Assembly (NCBI RefSeq): GCF_004362825.1
Contig: NZ_SNXZ01000002.1
Coordinates: 1,235,365 to 1,299,364 of the forward strand
DNA from: Labedaea rhizosphaerae
Lineage (GTDB): Bacteria > Actinomycetota > Actinomycetes > Mycobacteriales > Pseudonocardiaceae
DNA: 64,000 bases
Direction of reading: 5' to 3'
The notes beneath the pieces were generated by a model. That model saw nothing but the letters and a program-made list of their open reading frames with translations. It had not been told where the DNA came from and searched no databases. Made by a program: the position numbers and the translations under genes. Below, one piece after another: positions 10,634-19,160 of this stretch. The number at the start of each line of letters is the position of its first letter. The stretch's first letter is position 1.

Positions 10634-11563
10634 GTGGTGGATTCCCTCGACGCGGAGTTGTTGCACGCGCTGCAGCTGGACGGCCGGGCGCCGTTCAGCC
10701 GCATCGCCGAAGTGCTGGAGGTGTCGGAGCAGACCGTCGCCCGCCGGTACCGCCGTCTGCGGTCGGCCGGCGTGCTCCGGGTCGTCGGCGGGGTCGACGG
10801 CACGCGCCTGGGCTACACGTCCTGGACGCTGCGGATCCACACGACGCCCGACGCCTCGGCCGCGGTCGGCGCCGCGCTGGCCGAGCGCACCGACACGTTC
10901 TTCGTGCACCTGCTCTCCGGCGGCACCGAGATCTCCTGCTTCACCCAGACGCCGCTGGACCACGCGCCCCTGCTGGACAAGCTCCCCCGCACCAGCAAGG
11001 TGCTCGCCGTGAGCGCGCACTCGCTGCTGCACGGCTTCACCATCCCCGGCGAGTGGGCGGGACTGGCCGCCCTGGCCCCGGAGAAGGCCGACCGGCTGCG
11101 GTACGCACCGGAGCCGGCCGACGGCACCGCGACGCCCGACGACCAGGGCCTGCTCGCGGCGCTGGCGGTGGACGGCCGGGCGAGCCACACCCAGCTCGCG
11201 ACCGCCACCGGCTGGTCGGAGTCGACGGTCCGGCGGCGCCTGGAGAATCTGCGGCGCAGTGGCGCGCTGCGCATCCAGCTGGAGTTCGACCCGAAAGCCC
11301 TGGGGTACAAGGCCCAAGCCCGGCTCTGGCTGACCGTGCGGCCCAGCGGCCTCGTCGACGTCGCGCGGACGCTCGCCACGCACCCGGAGGTCTCGTTCGC
11401 GGGCGTGACCACCGGTGCGACCAACCTGATGGCCGAGGTCAGCTGCACCGACGACGCCCACTTCTACCGCTACCTCACCGAGCGTGTCGCCCGCCTCGAC
11501 GCCGTCCAGACCCTGGAGACCGCGCCCGTGCTCCGCACCCTCAAGCGGATCGGCACTGTCTAG
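10634..11563 (+). CDS. Lrp/AsnC-family regulator with two AsnC-type HTH domains
   Basis: 309 residues, about twice the usual Lrp length. The first HTH spans residues ~5-55 (LDAELLHALQLDGRAPFSRI), and a second one appears at ~170-215 (LLAALAVDGRASHTQL), each followed by a ligand-binding-like half. This duplicated layout is frequent in actinobacteria. Likely autoregulated and controlling the divergent NmrA-like gene. Its stop overlaps the convergent radical SAM stop by 4 bases. Confidence 0.85.
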   Translation: MVDSLDAELLHALQLDGRAPFSRIAEVLEVSEQTVARRYRRLRSAGVLRVVGGVDGTRLGYTSWTLRIHTTPDASAAVGAALAERTDTFFVHLLSGGTEISCFTQTPLDHAPLLDKLPRTSKVLAVSAHSLLHGFTIPGEWAGLAALAPEKADRLRYAPEPADGTATPDDQGLLAALAVDGRASHTQLATATGWSESTVRRRLENLRRSGALRIQLEFDPKALGYKAQARLWLTVRPSGLVDVARTLATHPEVSFAGVTTGATNLMAEVSCTDDAHFYRYLTERVARLDAVQTLETAPVLRTLKRIGTV

Positions 11564-12645
11564 AGCAGCGTGAGCTGCTCCTCGTCGATCACGCCGGCCT
11601 GCTCGGTCTTCGCGGGCAGGCTGCCCTTCGGCCAGCGGTGACCGCTCTCGCGGCGTTCGCGGTAGTTCAGTTTGTACTTGCGCAGCAGCGGCCCGACCTT
11701 GGCGCCCAGCCACGCCCGGTACTGCGGGTCGACGGTGGCGCCGCGCGCGTAGAGCTTGCGGTACACCGGAAGCAGCGACGGGTGCGTGCGCTCCAGCCAC
11801 TGCAGGAACCACTCCCGCGCGCCCTTGCGCAGGTGCAGCGCGAGCACGGTCGCGCCGGTCGCGCCCGCGTCGGCGACCGCCGCCAGCAACGCGTCCAACT
11901 GGTCGGTGCTGTCGGTCAGCCGGGGCAACACCGGCGCGATCATCACCCCGCACGGCAGGCCGGCCTCGCGGATCTTGCGCACCAGGTCGAGGCGGGCCTG
12001 CGGGCTGGCCGTGCCCGGCTCGACGCTGTGCTGCAAGTCCCGGTCCAGCAACGCGATCGACACGCCGACGCCCACCTCGACCTGCTGGGCCGCGTCGGCG
12101 AGCAACGGCAGATCACGCGCGAGCACCGGGCCCTTGGTCAGGATCGAGAACGGCGTGCCCGACTCGGCCAGCGCCTTGATGATGCCGGGCATCAGCTGGT
12201 ACCGGCCCTCGACGCGTTGGTACGGGTCGGTGTTGGTGCCCATGGCCACGTGGTCGTGCTGCCACGACGGCGCGCGCAACTGCCGGGCCAGCACCTCGGC
12301 CACGTTGACCTTGACCACGATCTCGGAGTCGAAGTCCTTGCCGGAGTCCAGATCGAGGTAGGTGTGGGAGTTGCGAGCGAAACAATAGGTACAGGCGTGG
12401 CTGCAACCTCGATACGGGTTCACCGTCCACGCGAACGGCATCGGCGACGAGCCGGGCACCCGGTTCAGCACCGACTTGGCCCGGACCTCGTGGAACACCA
12501 TCCCGGCGAACTCCGGCGTGCGCACCGTCCGCACCACGCCGGGCAGCCCGGGCAGGGTCTGCTGTCGATCCGCGTCCACGCGTTGCCGTTCCCACCGCAC
12601 CCCGCCATCGAACGCTTGTTCGACGCGGCTGTCAAATCTCCCCAT
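11560..12645 (-). CDS. Rv2578c-family radical SAM protein
   Basis: 361 residues. The radical SAM cluster motif C-x3-C-x2-C is at Cys81, Cys85 and Cys88 (YRGCSHACTYCF), followed by GTNTDPYQ and ILTKGP, all typical of the Rv2578c/SplB-like group. The substrate is unknown. The ATG at 12645 (MGRFDSRVEQAF) fits homologue N termini; an open frame continues to 12849 but is not needed. Confidence 0.87.
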   Translation of the reverse strand: MGRFDSRVEQAFDGGVRWERQRVDADRQQTLPGLPGVVRTVRTPEFAGMVFHEVRAKSVLNRVPGSSPMPFAWTVNPYRGCSHACTYCFARNSHTYLDLDSGKDFDSEIVVKVNVAEVLARQLRAPSWQHDHVAMGTNTDPYQRVEGRYQLMPGIIKALAESGTPFSILTKGPVLARDLPLLADAAQQVEVGVGVSIALLDRDLQHSVEPGTASPQARLDLVRKIREAGLPCGVMIAPVLPRLTDSTDQLDALLAAVADAGATGATVLALHLRKGAREWFLQWLERTHPSLLPVYRKLYARGATVDPQYRAWLGAKVGPLLRKYKLNYRERRESGHRWPKGSLPAKTEQAGVIDEEQLTLL

Positions 12646-12694
12646 GCGGGCAACATCGCCAAAGCCGCAGTACAGGGCGTCGCAGTGGGGCATC

Positions 12695-13189
12695 ATGCGA
12701 ATCATGACCGCCCCGTCGCGCCGGCCGGCGCGGAACCGCACGAACGAGCCAGACGGCAACTTCGCCCTCACGATCGTGCGGCGCGCCGACGTGCGCCGGC
12801 TCGCCACGTCGGGGGTGCCCGCCGGCTGGCTGCCCCCGGTGCACGCCACCGAAGGCGACCGGCGCTACCCCTCCCCCCGGCGCCTGCGCCAGGGGTTCGC
12901 GTTCACCATCGACCTCGTCCTGCACCTCGGCCTCGGCATCGCGGCCGGCGTGGCGCTGGCCGGCCGGCTGGGCCCGGGGGTGGCGTTGGGCGTCGGCGCG
13001 GGCACGTTCCTCGCGCTGTCGATCCTCGACCGGATCGTCCTGCAACGGCTGTGCTCGGCGACCGTCGGCAAGCTCGTCACCGGCGTCTGCCTGATCCGCA
13101 CCGACACCGGCGGCCCGCCCACCACGAAATCCCTGGTCTCGGCCTGGTTCATGGGTGTGTTCGTCATCGTGGCGAACCTGCTGGGCTGA
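12695..13189 (+). CDS. RDD family membrane protein
   Basis: 164 residues. The RDD domain includes RRLRQGFAFTIDLVLH, then two hydrophobic segments and the conserved TVGKLVTGVCLIRTDTG. Probably a small transporter-like membrane protein. The ATG at 12695 has GGGG four bases upstream; an alternative ATG lies at 12704. The stop is one base before the TetR start, so they are probably co-transcribed. Confidence 0.78.
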   Translation: MRIMTAPSRRPARNRTNEPDGNFALTIVRRADVRRLATSGVPAGWLPPVHATEGDRRYPSPRRLRQGFAFTIDLVLHLGLGIAAGVALAGRLGPGVALGVGAGTFLALSILDRIVLQRLCSATVGKLVTGVCLIRTDTGGPPTTKSLVSAWFMGVFVIVANLLG

Positions 13190-13190
13190 C

Positions 13191-13733
13191 ATGACCGCGA
13201 CGACGCGACCACGCCGGGCCGATGCCCGCCGCAACCACGACCTGCTGCTCGCCGCGGCCCGCAAGGTGTTCGCCGAGCAGGGGCCGAGCGCGCCGCTGGA
13301 CGACATCGCCCGCGCCGCGGGGGTGGGCAACGCGACCCTCTACCGGCACTTCCCGAGCCGCCAGGACCTCATCGTCGCGGTCTACGCCGACGAGGCGGAC
13401 GCGTTGCGGACCCGTGGCGCGGAACTGCTGGCCACCGACCCGGCGGGCGACGCGTTGTTCGGCTGGCTCGCCACGTTCGTCGAACACGTCGCGGGCAAAC
13501 GGGAACTGGCGCTGACCCGGCCCGGCGACCACGAGACGCTCTTCCACCGCTGGCACGAGGGCATGCACGAGACGGCCGCCGCGCTGGTCGAGCGAGCCAA
13601 GCGGGCCGGCGAGCTGCGGCCCGACGTCGCCGAGCGGGACCTGCTCACCATGGCCAACGGCATCGCACTGTCCACAACGGACCCCCAGCGGCGGGCCCGG
13701 CTGCTCACGCTGCTGCGCACGGGCGCCTGCTGA
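13191..13733 (+). CDS. TetR-family transcriptional repressor
   Basis: 180 residues. The N-terminal HTH (residues ~10-55) reads AARKVFAEQGPSAPLDDIAR then GVGNATLYRHFPSRQ, the canonical TetR pattern. The C-terminal ligand domain is not assignable. It lies one base before pnuC in a run RDD-tetR-pnuC-nadR, so it may control that cluster. Confidence 0.9.
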   Translation: MTATTRPRRADARRNHDLLLAAARKVFAEQGPSAPLDDIARAAGVGNATLYRHFPSRQDLIVAVYADEADALRTRGAELLATDPAGDALFGWLATFVEHVAGKRELALTRPGDHETLFHRWHEGMHETAAALVERAKRAGELRPDVAERDLLTMANGIALSTTDPQRRARLLTLLRTGAC

Positions 13734-13734
13734 C

Positions 13735-14361
13735 ATGTCACTGCTCGATCCCTTGAACGCCACGGCGATCACGCTCTTCGGCGCGCCGACGACGTGGGGT
13801 GAGGTGCTCGGCTTCGTCACCGGCGCGTTGTGCGTGTGGCTGGTCGCGCGCCAGCACGTCGCGAACTGGCCCATCGGCATCGCCAACAACCTGGTGTTCT
13901 TCGCGTTGTTCCTGCACAACGGGTTGTTCGCGGACGGCTGGCTGCAGATCGTCTACCTGGTGCTCGGGGTCTACGGATGGTGGGCCTGGCTGCGGGGCGG
14001 GGAACGCCACAGCGAGCTCGCCGTGTCGCGGACCACGCCGGTCCAGTGGTGGGCGCTCGCGGGCACCGGGGTCGTCGCGACCGCGGGCATGACCGTCTTG
14101 CTGGACACCGCGACCAGTTCGACGGTGCCGCTGGCCGACTCGGTGACCACGGTCCTGTCGCTGCTGGCGACCTGGGGGCAGGCACGCAAGAAGCTCGAGT
14201 CGTGGTGGCTGTGGATCGCCGCCGACCTGGTCTACGTGCCGCTGTACCTGTACAAGGATCTGGTGCTCACCGCGATCCTCTACGTCGGCTTCCTCGCCTT
14301 GTGCGCCATGGGGTTGCGCAACTGGCTCGGCGCGCTGCGACGCGAGGTGGTGCTGGCGTGA
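13735..14361 (+). CDS. pnuC: PnuC-type nicotinamide riboside transporter
   Basis: 208 residues with about seven hydrophobic helices. The family signatures NWPIGIANN, VYGWWAWL and SWWLWIAADLVYVPLYLYK are present. PnuC moves nicotinamide riboside across the cytoplasmic membrane by facilitated diffusion, trapped by phosphorylation. Its stop overlaps the GTG of the nadR-like gene, whose product would supply that phosphorylation and adenylylation. Confidence 0.92.
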   Translation: MSLLDPLNATAITLFGAPTTWGEVLGFVTGALCVWLVARQHVANWPIGIANNLVFFALFLHNGLFADGWLQIVYLVLGVYGWWAWLRGGERHSELAVSRTTPVQWWALAGTGVVATAGMTVLLDTATSSTVPLADSVTTVLSLLATWGQARKKLESWWLWIAADLVYVPLYLYKDLVLTAILYVGFLALCAMGLRNWLGALRREVVLA

Positions 14362-15470
14362 GCCGCTTCCGGCACGCGCTGGTGCTCGGCAAGTTCTACC
14401 CGCCGCACGCCGGGCACCACCACGTGATCCGCACGGCCGCGGCCGGCGCCGAACGGACCACCGTGGCCGTGCTCGGTTCGTCGGTCGAGTCGATCCCGAT
14501 CGCCGACCGGGTGCGCTGGCTCGCGGCCGAACACGCGCGTGACCCCGGGGTGGCGGTGCTCGGCGACCTCGACGACCACCCGATGGACTACCACGACGAC
14601 GCCATTTGGGAACTGCACGTCGGCGTGGCCCGTGCCGTGCTGGCCCGGCGTGCGATCCACGACGGCGACCCGGCCGCGGCGCCGGTCGACGCCGTCTACT
14701 CCAGCGAGGAGTACGGCCCCGAGCTGGCGAAACGGCTGGACGCGACGCATGTGCCGGTCGATCCGGCGCGGACGGTGTTCCCGGTGTCGGGCACGGCCGT
14801 GCGGGCGCGGCCGTTCGCGCACTGGTCGGTCCTGGCCGCGCCGACCCGGGCCGGGCTGGCCGCGCGGGTCGTGGTGGTGGGCGCGGAGTCGACGGGAACG
14901 ACGACGCTGGCGAACGACCTCGCCGCGCACTACCGGCGCCGCGGTGGCGCGTTCGCGTCGACCACGGTGGTTCCCGAGTACGGCCGCACGCACACCGGGC
15001 ACAAGCTGGCGGCCGCGCGGGCGTTCGACCCTTCAGCGTCCTTGGAAAGTCTGGTGTGGACAGTCGGCGACTTCGTCGATGTCGCCGCCCGGCAGGCCGC
15101 GGACGAGGACGCCGCCGCGGGCGCGAGCCCGATCCTGGTGTGCGACAACGACTCCTGGGCCGCCACCGTGTGGTGCGAACGCTACCTGGGCAGCAGCCAC
15201 CCGGACGTCGAAACCGACCGGCGCCCGCACCTCTACCTGCTGACCGATCACGTCGGCGTGCCCTACGAACAGGATGGCTGGCGCGACGGCGAGCACGTGC
15301 GCGGACCGATGACCGCGCTTTTCGTGCGAGGGCTATGCGAGCGCGGGGTGCCATGGGCTTTGGTGGCGGGGAACCGAGCGCACCGGCTGCGGCAGGCGGT
15401 GCGCCTGTGCGACGAGGTGCTGCGGCGGCGGTTCACCTTCACCAACCCGTTGCAACCACCGTTGCCCTGA
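14358..15470 (+). CDS. nadR: NadR-like bifunctional NMN adenylyltransferase / nicotinamide riboside kinase
   Basis: 370 residues. The nucleotidyltransferase HxGH is at 17-20 (PHAGH) with a downstream SGTAVR motif. A second P-loop domain begins at residue 175 with GAESTGTTT, followed by VPEYGRTHTG. The usual Walker lysine position holds Thr181, so kinase activity cannot be assumed from sequence. GTG start at 14358 overlaps the pnuC stop (GTGA). The pair forms a nicotinamide riboside uptake and NAD salvage unit. This is the last chromosomal gene before the prophage. Confidence 0.88.
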   Translation: MSRFRHALVLGKFYPPHAGHHHVIRTAAAGAERTTVAVLGSSVESIPIADRVRWLAAEHARDPGVAVLGDLDDHPMDYHDDAIWELHVGVARAVLARRAIHDGDPAAAPVDAVYSSEEYGPELAKRLDATHVPVDPARTVFPVSGTAVRARPFAHWSVLAAPTRAGLAARVVVVGAESTGTTTLANDLAAHYRRRGGAFASTTVVPEYGRTHTGHKLAAARAFDPSASLESLVWTVGDFVDVAARQAADEDAAAGASPILVCDNDSWAATVWCERYLGSSHPDVETDRRPHLYLLTDHVGVPYEQDGWRDGEHVRGPMTALFVRGLCERGVPWALVAGNRAHRLRQAVRLCDEVLRRRFTFTNPLQPPLP

Positions 15471-15829
15471 CGATCCACCTCGGCAATTGCCTGCGGGACC
15501 CGATATGCGCGGGATTTGCCTCGCGCGCGCGAAGCGGCCCCCGCCCATCCCGGGGGGCGCCCCGAGATCCATTTTATCGGGGTTGTGGGTCGTGTGCGGG
15601 CGACGGCGGGATCTGTGGACATTACTAGATGAGTGACACTTTTTCCCATGACAGAGAAAGTGATCTTGTATCGCCGGGCAGTCCGAGATCCGCACGCTTT
15701 TGACCTGGCCTTTCAGCGTCCGCAGCAGGCATGCCTGGCGGTCCTTGCCGGGCTAGACCACCGTCTCACGAGCGTCTTTCAGGACGATCCGCACGGGTCG
15801 GTCGGCCCGTTTGAAAGGCGCTGATCGCC
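15471..15829. other. Left chromosome-prophage junction region (attL expected here)
   Basis: 359 bases without a convincing gene. It has a hairpin CCCCGA/TCGGGG at 15560-15582, a possible nadR terminator, and an AT-richer stretch at 15612-15670. The serine integrase starts at 15830, and such integrases usually lie next to their attachment site, so attL should be here. I could not find a clear repeat shared with the right junction; the best direct matches are only 8 bases. Confidence 0.5.
15560..15582 (+). terminator. Hairpin after nadR
   Basis: Stem CCCCGA (15560-15565) pairs with TCGGGG (15577-15582) around an 11-base AT-rich loop, about 90 bases after the nadR stop. The 10-base palindrome GGGGCGCCCC at 15554-15563 overlaps it. 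A plausible rho-independent-like terminator, but no T-run follows. Confidence 0.4.
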
Positions 15830-17302
15830 GTGAACAAACTGGTTGGAATCTACCTGCGGATCAGCGACGACCGCGAGGGCCGGGAGCTTGGCGTCCAGCG
15901 GCAGGAGGAGGACTGCCGGAAGCTGGTCGCGCGCAAGGGTGACACGGTGGTGGCGGTCTACAAGGACAACGACATCAGCGCGTCGACCCGCTCGAAGAAG
16001 GTCCGTAAGGACTACAACCGGCTGATCGCCGATGCCAAGGCCGGTTTCGTGCAGGAGATCGTCGCGTACACCTCTGGCCGGCTCACGCGCAGGCCGATGG
16101 AGCACGAGGGTCAGATCGAGCTGGCCGAGCACTACGGCGTCACCTTCGACTATGTCGCGTCGCCCAGTTTCGACCTGAATACGGCGGCCGGTCGCATGAT
16201 CGCCCGCGTCCTGGCCGCTCGGGACGCCGCTGAGGCCGAGGAGATTTCCGAGCGGGTGCGACGGGAGAAGGAGCAGGCGCGCGAGGTGGGCGAGTGGACG
16301 GGCGGGGCACGGCCGTTCGGGTACGAGGGAGCCCAGTACGACGAGGACGGTGTGATCACGAACAAGCGGCGGGTCGGTCGGGCGCTGGTGCCGCGCGAAG
16401 CGAAGATGATCAAGGATGCCGTGCAGCGGGTGATCGCTGGCGAGTCGCTGCTCTCGATCTGTGAGGACTGGACCGCCAGGGGCTTGCCGACGCCGCGGGA
16501 GGCACCCGCCTGGTACCCGAGCACCTTGCGGAGCATCCTCAAGCGGGGGCGCAATGCGGGGCTTGTTGAGGACCCGGACGGCCGCATCCGTGATGGGGTG
16601 ACAGGGACGTGGCGTTCGATCATCACCGTCGATGAGTGGCAGGCGGTGTGCAAGATCCTCAATGACCCGAGCCGCCGGACCTATCACGGGACCCGCACGT
16701 TGAAATGGCTCGGCTCCAACCTGTACGTCTGCGGGCTGTGCGGAAGCCTCATGCGCTCATCCGGCCGCACCTCGCAGGGGCCGGTCGGGGTCCGGTTGGC
16801 CACCTACCGGTGCAAACGGTCTTCGCACTGCCAGGCGCGGGCGCAAGGGACCGACGACGCTGTCCTGGCCGTCGCGCGGGCGTTGCTGAGGAAGTACGGG
16901 GGTGACCTGCTCAAGGCTCCAGTGGACGACAGCACGATCGAGCTGCGCAACGAAGCCAACGCGCTGCGGGTGCGTCTGGAGGAACTGGAGGACATGTACG
17001 GCGACGGCGAGATCAGCCGTGCTGGCCTGATCCGGCAGAAGGCCAAGCTGGACACTCGCTTGGGCTCGATCGAGGCGCGTCTGTCCCAGCACGCCGAGGA
17101 CGCGGTGCTCTACAGCGTGGTACACGCGCCGGACCCGGCGGCAGTGTTCGACGTGCAGCCGATCTCGCGCAAGCGCGCGATCGTGGACACGCTGATGACG
17201 GTGACCATCGAGAAGGGCCGCAAAGGGCGTTTGCCCGCGGGCGTGAAGTTCGATGGCAGCCGGATCACGATCGTGCCCCGCGAGGGCCTTTCAGCCGCGT
17301 AG
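15830..17302 (+). CDS. int: Large serine recombinase (phage integrase)
   Basis: 490 residues. The resolvase domain starts IYLRISDDREG with nucleophile Ser12 and continues with the R-rich catalytic helix (YTSGRLTRRP). A recombinase domain follows (GARPFGYEG), then a zinc ribbon (CGLCGSLM ... YRCKRSSHC) and a coiled coil around residues 370-425 (LRVRLEELEDMYGDGEIS). It recombines attP with attB. GTG start at 15830; GAAAGG about 11 bases upstream. An excision factor is not obvious; the HTH protein at 48011 is one candidate. Confidence 0.95.
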   Translation: MNKLVGIYLRISDDREGRELGVQRQEEDCRKLVARKGDTVVAVYKDNDISASTRSKKVRKDYNRLIADAKAGFVQEIVAYTSGRLTRRPMEHEGQIELAEHYGVTFDYVASPSFDLNTAAGRMIARVLAARDAAEAEEISERVRREKEQAREVGEWTGGARPFGYEGAQYDEDGVITNKRRVGRALVPREAKMIKDAVQRVIAGESLLSICEDWTARGLPTPREAPAWYPSTLRSILKRGRNAGLVEDPDGRIRDGVTGTWRSIITVDEWQAVCKILNDPSRRTYHGTRTLKWLGSNLYVCGLCGSLMRSSGRTSQGPVGVRLATYRCKRSSHCQARAQGTDDAVLAVARALLRKYGGDLLKAPVDDSTIELRNEANALRVRLEELEDMYGDGEISRAGLIRQKAKLDTRLGSIEARLSQHAEDAVLYSVVHAPDPAAVFDVQPISRKRAIVDTLMTVTIEKGRKGRLPAGVKFDGSRITIVPREGLSAA

Positions 17303-17385
17303 GAGCTGACTCGGCGATTAAGTCGGAATGTCCGATTGCGACCGAGGTGAGTCGTCATAAATACCGTCACCCGTCTGGCCTAACT

Positions 17386-17397
17386 TTGACCGGTCAA
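17386..17397. promoter_or_regulatory. Perfect 12-base palindrome (operator candidate)
   Basis: TTGACCGGTCAA lies 84 bases after the integrase stop. Size and symmetry suit a dimeric repressor. The GntR protein at 19161 and other prophage regulators are candidate ligands, but nothing links them directly. Confidence 0.4.
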
Positions 17398-17429
17398 TCG
17401 GTTCAGTCGAGACGCGCCGAACGAATCAT

Positions 17430-17446
17430 GATCACAACCGGTGATC
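17430..17446. promoter_or_regulatory. Inverted repeat GATCAC-N5-GTGATC
   Basis: Six-base arms around AACCG, 33 bases after the 12-base palindrome. The two could form a tandem operator region. Confidence 0.35.
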
Positions 17447-17828
17447 GTTCCGGTCTAGAACACTGTAGCGCCGAAGGGTGACCCATCCGACTGACGGACT
17501 AGTCGTTACGGGGGGTCGGCGCACACTTTGTGCGACATTTTGTGATCTGGTCAGTCCTATAGGTGGTTCACGAGTGACTGCTCGCTTTCCCCTGCCGACT
17601 ACGTAGGGTCGCTGCTAGCGTCGAGCGCACCGCACGATTCGTTTCACATGATCGGAGGTCGCTGCCCCAGCCGGGGGGTTGGTGCAGCAACGAAGTAATG
17701 AGCAGTAATTTCGAGCCACAGTCAGGGGGGTCTGCGGGTGGGAGCGCAGACCGTGCCTGCGGCGGCCTGGCCTGCCGCGCCCGGTTGATCCCGAGTGTCG
17801 ACGGCGCAGTGTTCGGGCTGGGCGGTGT

Positions 17829-17878
17829 CGGCGTGGCCGGTAGATCGCTAATGCCTCAGTGATTTTCCGGCCACGCCG
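17829..17878. other. Long hairpin with 12-base stem and 26-base loop
   Basis: CGGCGTGGCCGG (17829-17840) pairs perfectly with CCGGCCACGCCG (17867-17878). The loop is AT-richer and ends in TTTT. It lies about 80 bases before the first small gene. It may be a terminator, an RNA structure or a protein-binding arm. Confidence 0.45.
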
Positions 17879-17956
17879 TCACTAATTCACGTGCTTGATT
17901 AATCGCGCACTGCTTGAGTGCGTGGTTCCGGCCTGGATAAATGGCGGGGGAAGCTC

Positions 17957-18136
17957 ATGAATAGCGTTATTGGTATCGGGGTGCTCGCTGCCCTGGAGGG
18001 GCTGGTCGGGGTGATCGGCCTAGCCGCAATACAAGAAGTTGAGCTGTGGTTTGCGCGTCGCAGGGCTCGTCGCATGTTGGCTGCGGTTTCCGTCTTGGCC
18101 GCCGCCCTGTATCAGCGGAATCGAGGACGGCGGTGA
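17957..18136 (+). CDS. Small membrane protein, 59 residues
   Basis: One long hydrophobic stretch (VIGIGVLAALEGLVGVIGLAA), then WFARRRARRM and a second weakly hydrophobic segment, ending QRNRGRR. The ATG at 17957 is preceded by GGGGGAAG. Stop overlaps the next GTG (GTGA), showing coupling. Not recognised; a membrane role is inferred. Confidence 0.55.
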   Translation: MNSVIGIGVLAALEGLVGVIGLAAIQEVELWFARRRARRMLAAVSVLAAALYQRNRGRR

Positions 18137-18636
18137 ACCGCGGGACGATCCCCCCGTTCACGCTGAGCGCTGCTCAGCGTGTGCGGGACGGTCAGCACCT
18201 GCGCGAGGTCCTGGCGGCCTATCACGAGCCCGAGCTGCGATGGCGTGGCGCTGGCGCCGCAGCGGAGCGGGAGTTCCGGCGGGCCGGGCGTGTCCAGCTG
18301 ATCGTCGTGGCCGACCGCATCATCGGCCTGACCGACGTCGACCCGCATCATCTGCCGCCTGCGCATGACTCACCGGTGCTGGGCGACCATGCGCGTCCGC
18401 GACGGCAGCGGAAGACCCATGGTGGCGCTGGTCGGCGTATGCCGACCACGCTTGACGAGCTGGTCAAGCGAGCACGCAAGGCGGGCGCCGAAGTCTCCCT
18501 GGGCGGCCGTCACCTTCGTGTCCAACGGCCGGATGGTGAGCCGGTGATCATTTCCGTAAGTCCGAGCGATTGGCGCTCGATCAACAACGCTGCACACACG
18601 TTGTGTCGCGCCGGGGTGAACGTCATGCGTTTCTGA
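18133..18636 (+). CDS. Hypothetical protein with a HicA-like C-terminal segment
   Basis: 167 residues. The N-terminal ~100 residues are not recognised. The last ~65 (TLDELVKRARKAGAEVSLGG then HLRVQRPDGEPVI) resemble the small double-stranded-RNA-binding-like fold of HicA toxins, with a G-x-H pattern; this is a weak visual match and no HicB partner follows. GTG start overlaps the previous stop. An internal ATG at residue ~103 could produce the C-terminal part alone. Confidence 0.55.
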   Translation: MNRGTIPPFTLSAAQRVRDGQHLREVLAAYHEPELRWRGAGAAAEREFRRAGRVQLIVVADRIIGLTDVDPHHLPPAHDSPVLGDHARPRRQRKTHGGAGRRMPTTLDELVKRARKAGAEVSLGGRHLRVQRPDGEPVIISVSPSDWRSINNAAHTLCRAGVNVMRF

Positions 18637-18697
18637 CCTCACCGCAGCAATCCTTACCAACCATTATCAGCGTTCGAGAAAAGGATGTTCGTTTCTC

Positions 18698-19153
18698 ATG
18701 GCACAACGAGTGCGCACGCTGCTGGTCGATGACCTGGACGGCACCGAGGCTCACGAGACCGTGACCTTCGGTCTGGACCGGCAGAGCTTGGAGATCGACT
18801 TGTCCAGCGACAACGCCGACCGACTCCGCACCGCCCTGGCTGAATTTATCCAGGCTGCGCGGGTCGTCGGCGGAGGACGCAAGCGACGCCGGGTCAGCAC
18901 GGGCAAGGACGGAGGCCAGCCCAAGGTCGGCCGCAAGACCCCCGTCGCGCAGGCGACGTCGATGCCCACCACGACCGGCGAGCAGGTGGCGGGTCAGCCT
19001 CAACCCCTGGCGTTCTCGGCCGAGGTTCGCCAGTGGGCCAAGGGCCAGGGCTTGAAGGTGAGCGACCGTGGGCGCATCGCGAACACGGTGATCGAGGCAT
19101 ACCAGTCGCGTACCGACCCGACGCCGAAGGCGCGTACCAAGAAGGCCAGGTGA
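18698..19153 (+). CDS. Lsr2-family nucleoid-associated protein (phage-borne)
   Basis: 151 residues. The N-terminal dimerisation domain (RVRTLLVDDLDGTEAHETVTF) and the C-terminal DNA-binding domain (VRQWAKGQGLKVSDRGRI) with the RGR minor-groove motif match Lsr2. The linker is longer than in host Lsr2. Lsr2 binds AT-rich DNA and silences foreign genes; a phage copy may shape lysogeny or protect its own AT-rich cargo (inference). Lies 7 bases before a GntR gene. Confidence 0.9.
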   Translation: MAQRVRTLLVDDLDGTEAHETVTFGLDRQSLEIDLSSDNADRLRTALAEFIQAARVVGGGRKRRRVSTGKDGGQPKVGRKTPVAQATSMPTTTGEQVAGQPQPLAFSAEVRQWAKGQGLKVSDRGRIANTVIEAYQSRTDPTPKARTKKAR

Positions 19154-19160
19154 GCCACGG

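Larger units (their letters stand above)
17303..17956. other. Non-coding region after the integrase with several palindromes
   Basis: About 650 bases with no supported open frame. It contains at least five inverted repeats (listed separately where strong): TTGACCGGTCAA, GATCAC/GTGATC, CGCACA/TGTGCG at 17520-17534, a 12-base stem at 17829-17878, and CGCACT/AGTGCG at 17906-17922. It could hold promoters and operators for the small rightward block, an untranslated RNA, or the phage arm of the attachment site. Confidence 0.5.

Noticed and set aside
10351-13194. 947-residue rightward open frame across four genes
   Set aside because: Shadow of NmrA, Lrp-type, radical SAM and RDD genes, which all have recognisable domains.
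15701-15708. TGACCTGG shared with 63380-63387 as an attachment core
   Set aside because: Only 8 bases, flanks do not match, and another unrelated 8-base match exists (CGGCGGGA), so chance is likely.
15471-15829. tRNA gene as integration target
   Set aside because: No cloverleaf or tRNA 3' end is visible on either side, and serine integrases often use non-tRNA sites.
18133-18636. Complete HicAB toxin-antitoxin system
   Set aside because: Only a weak HicA-like C-terminal pattern is visible and no HicB-like gene follows.
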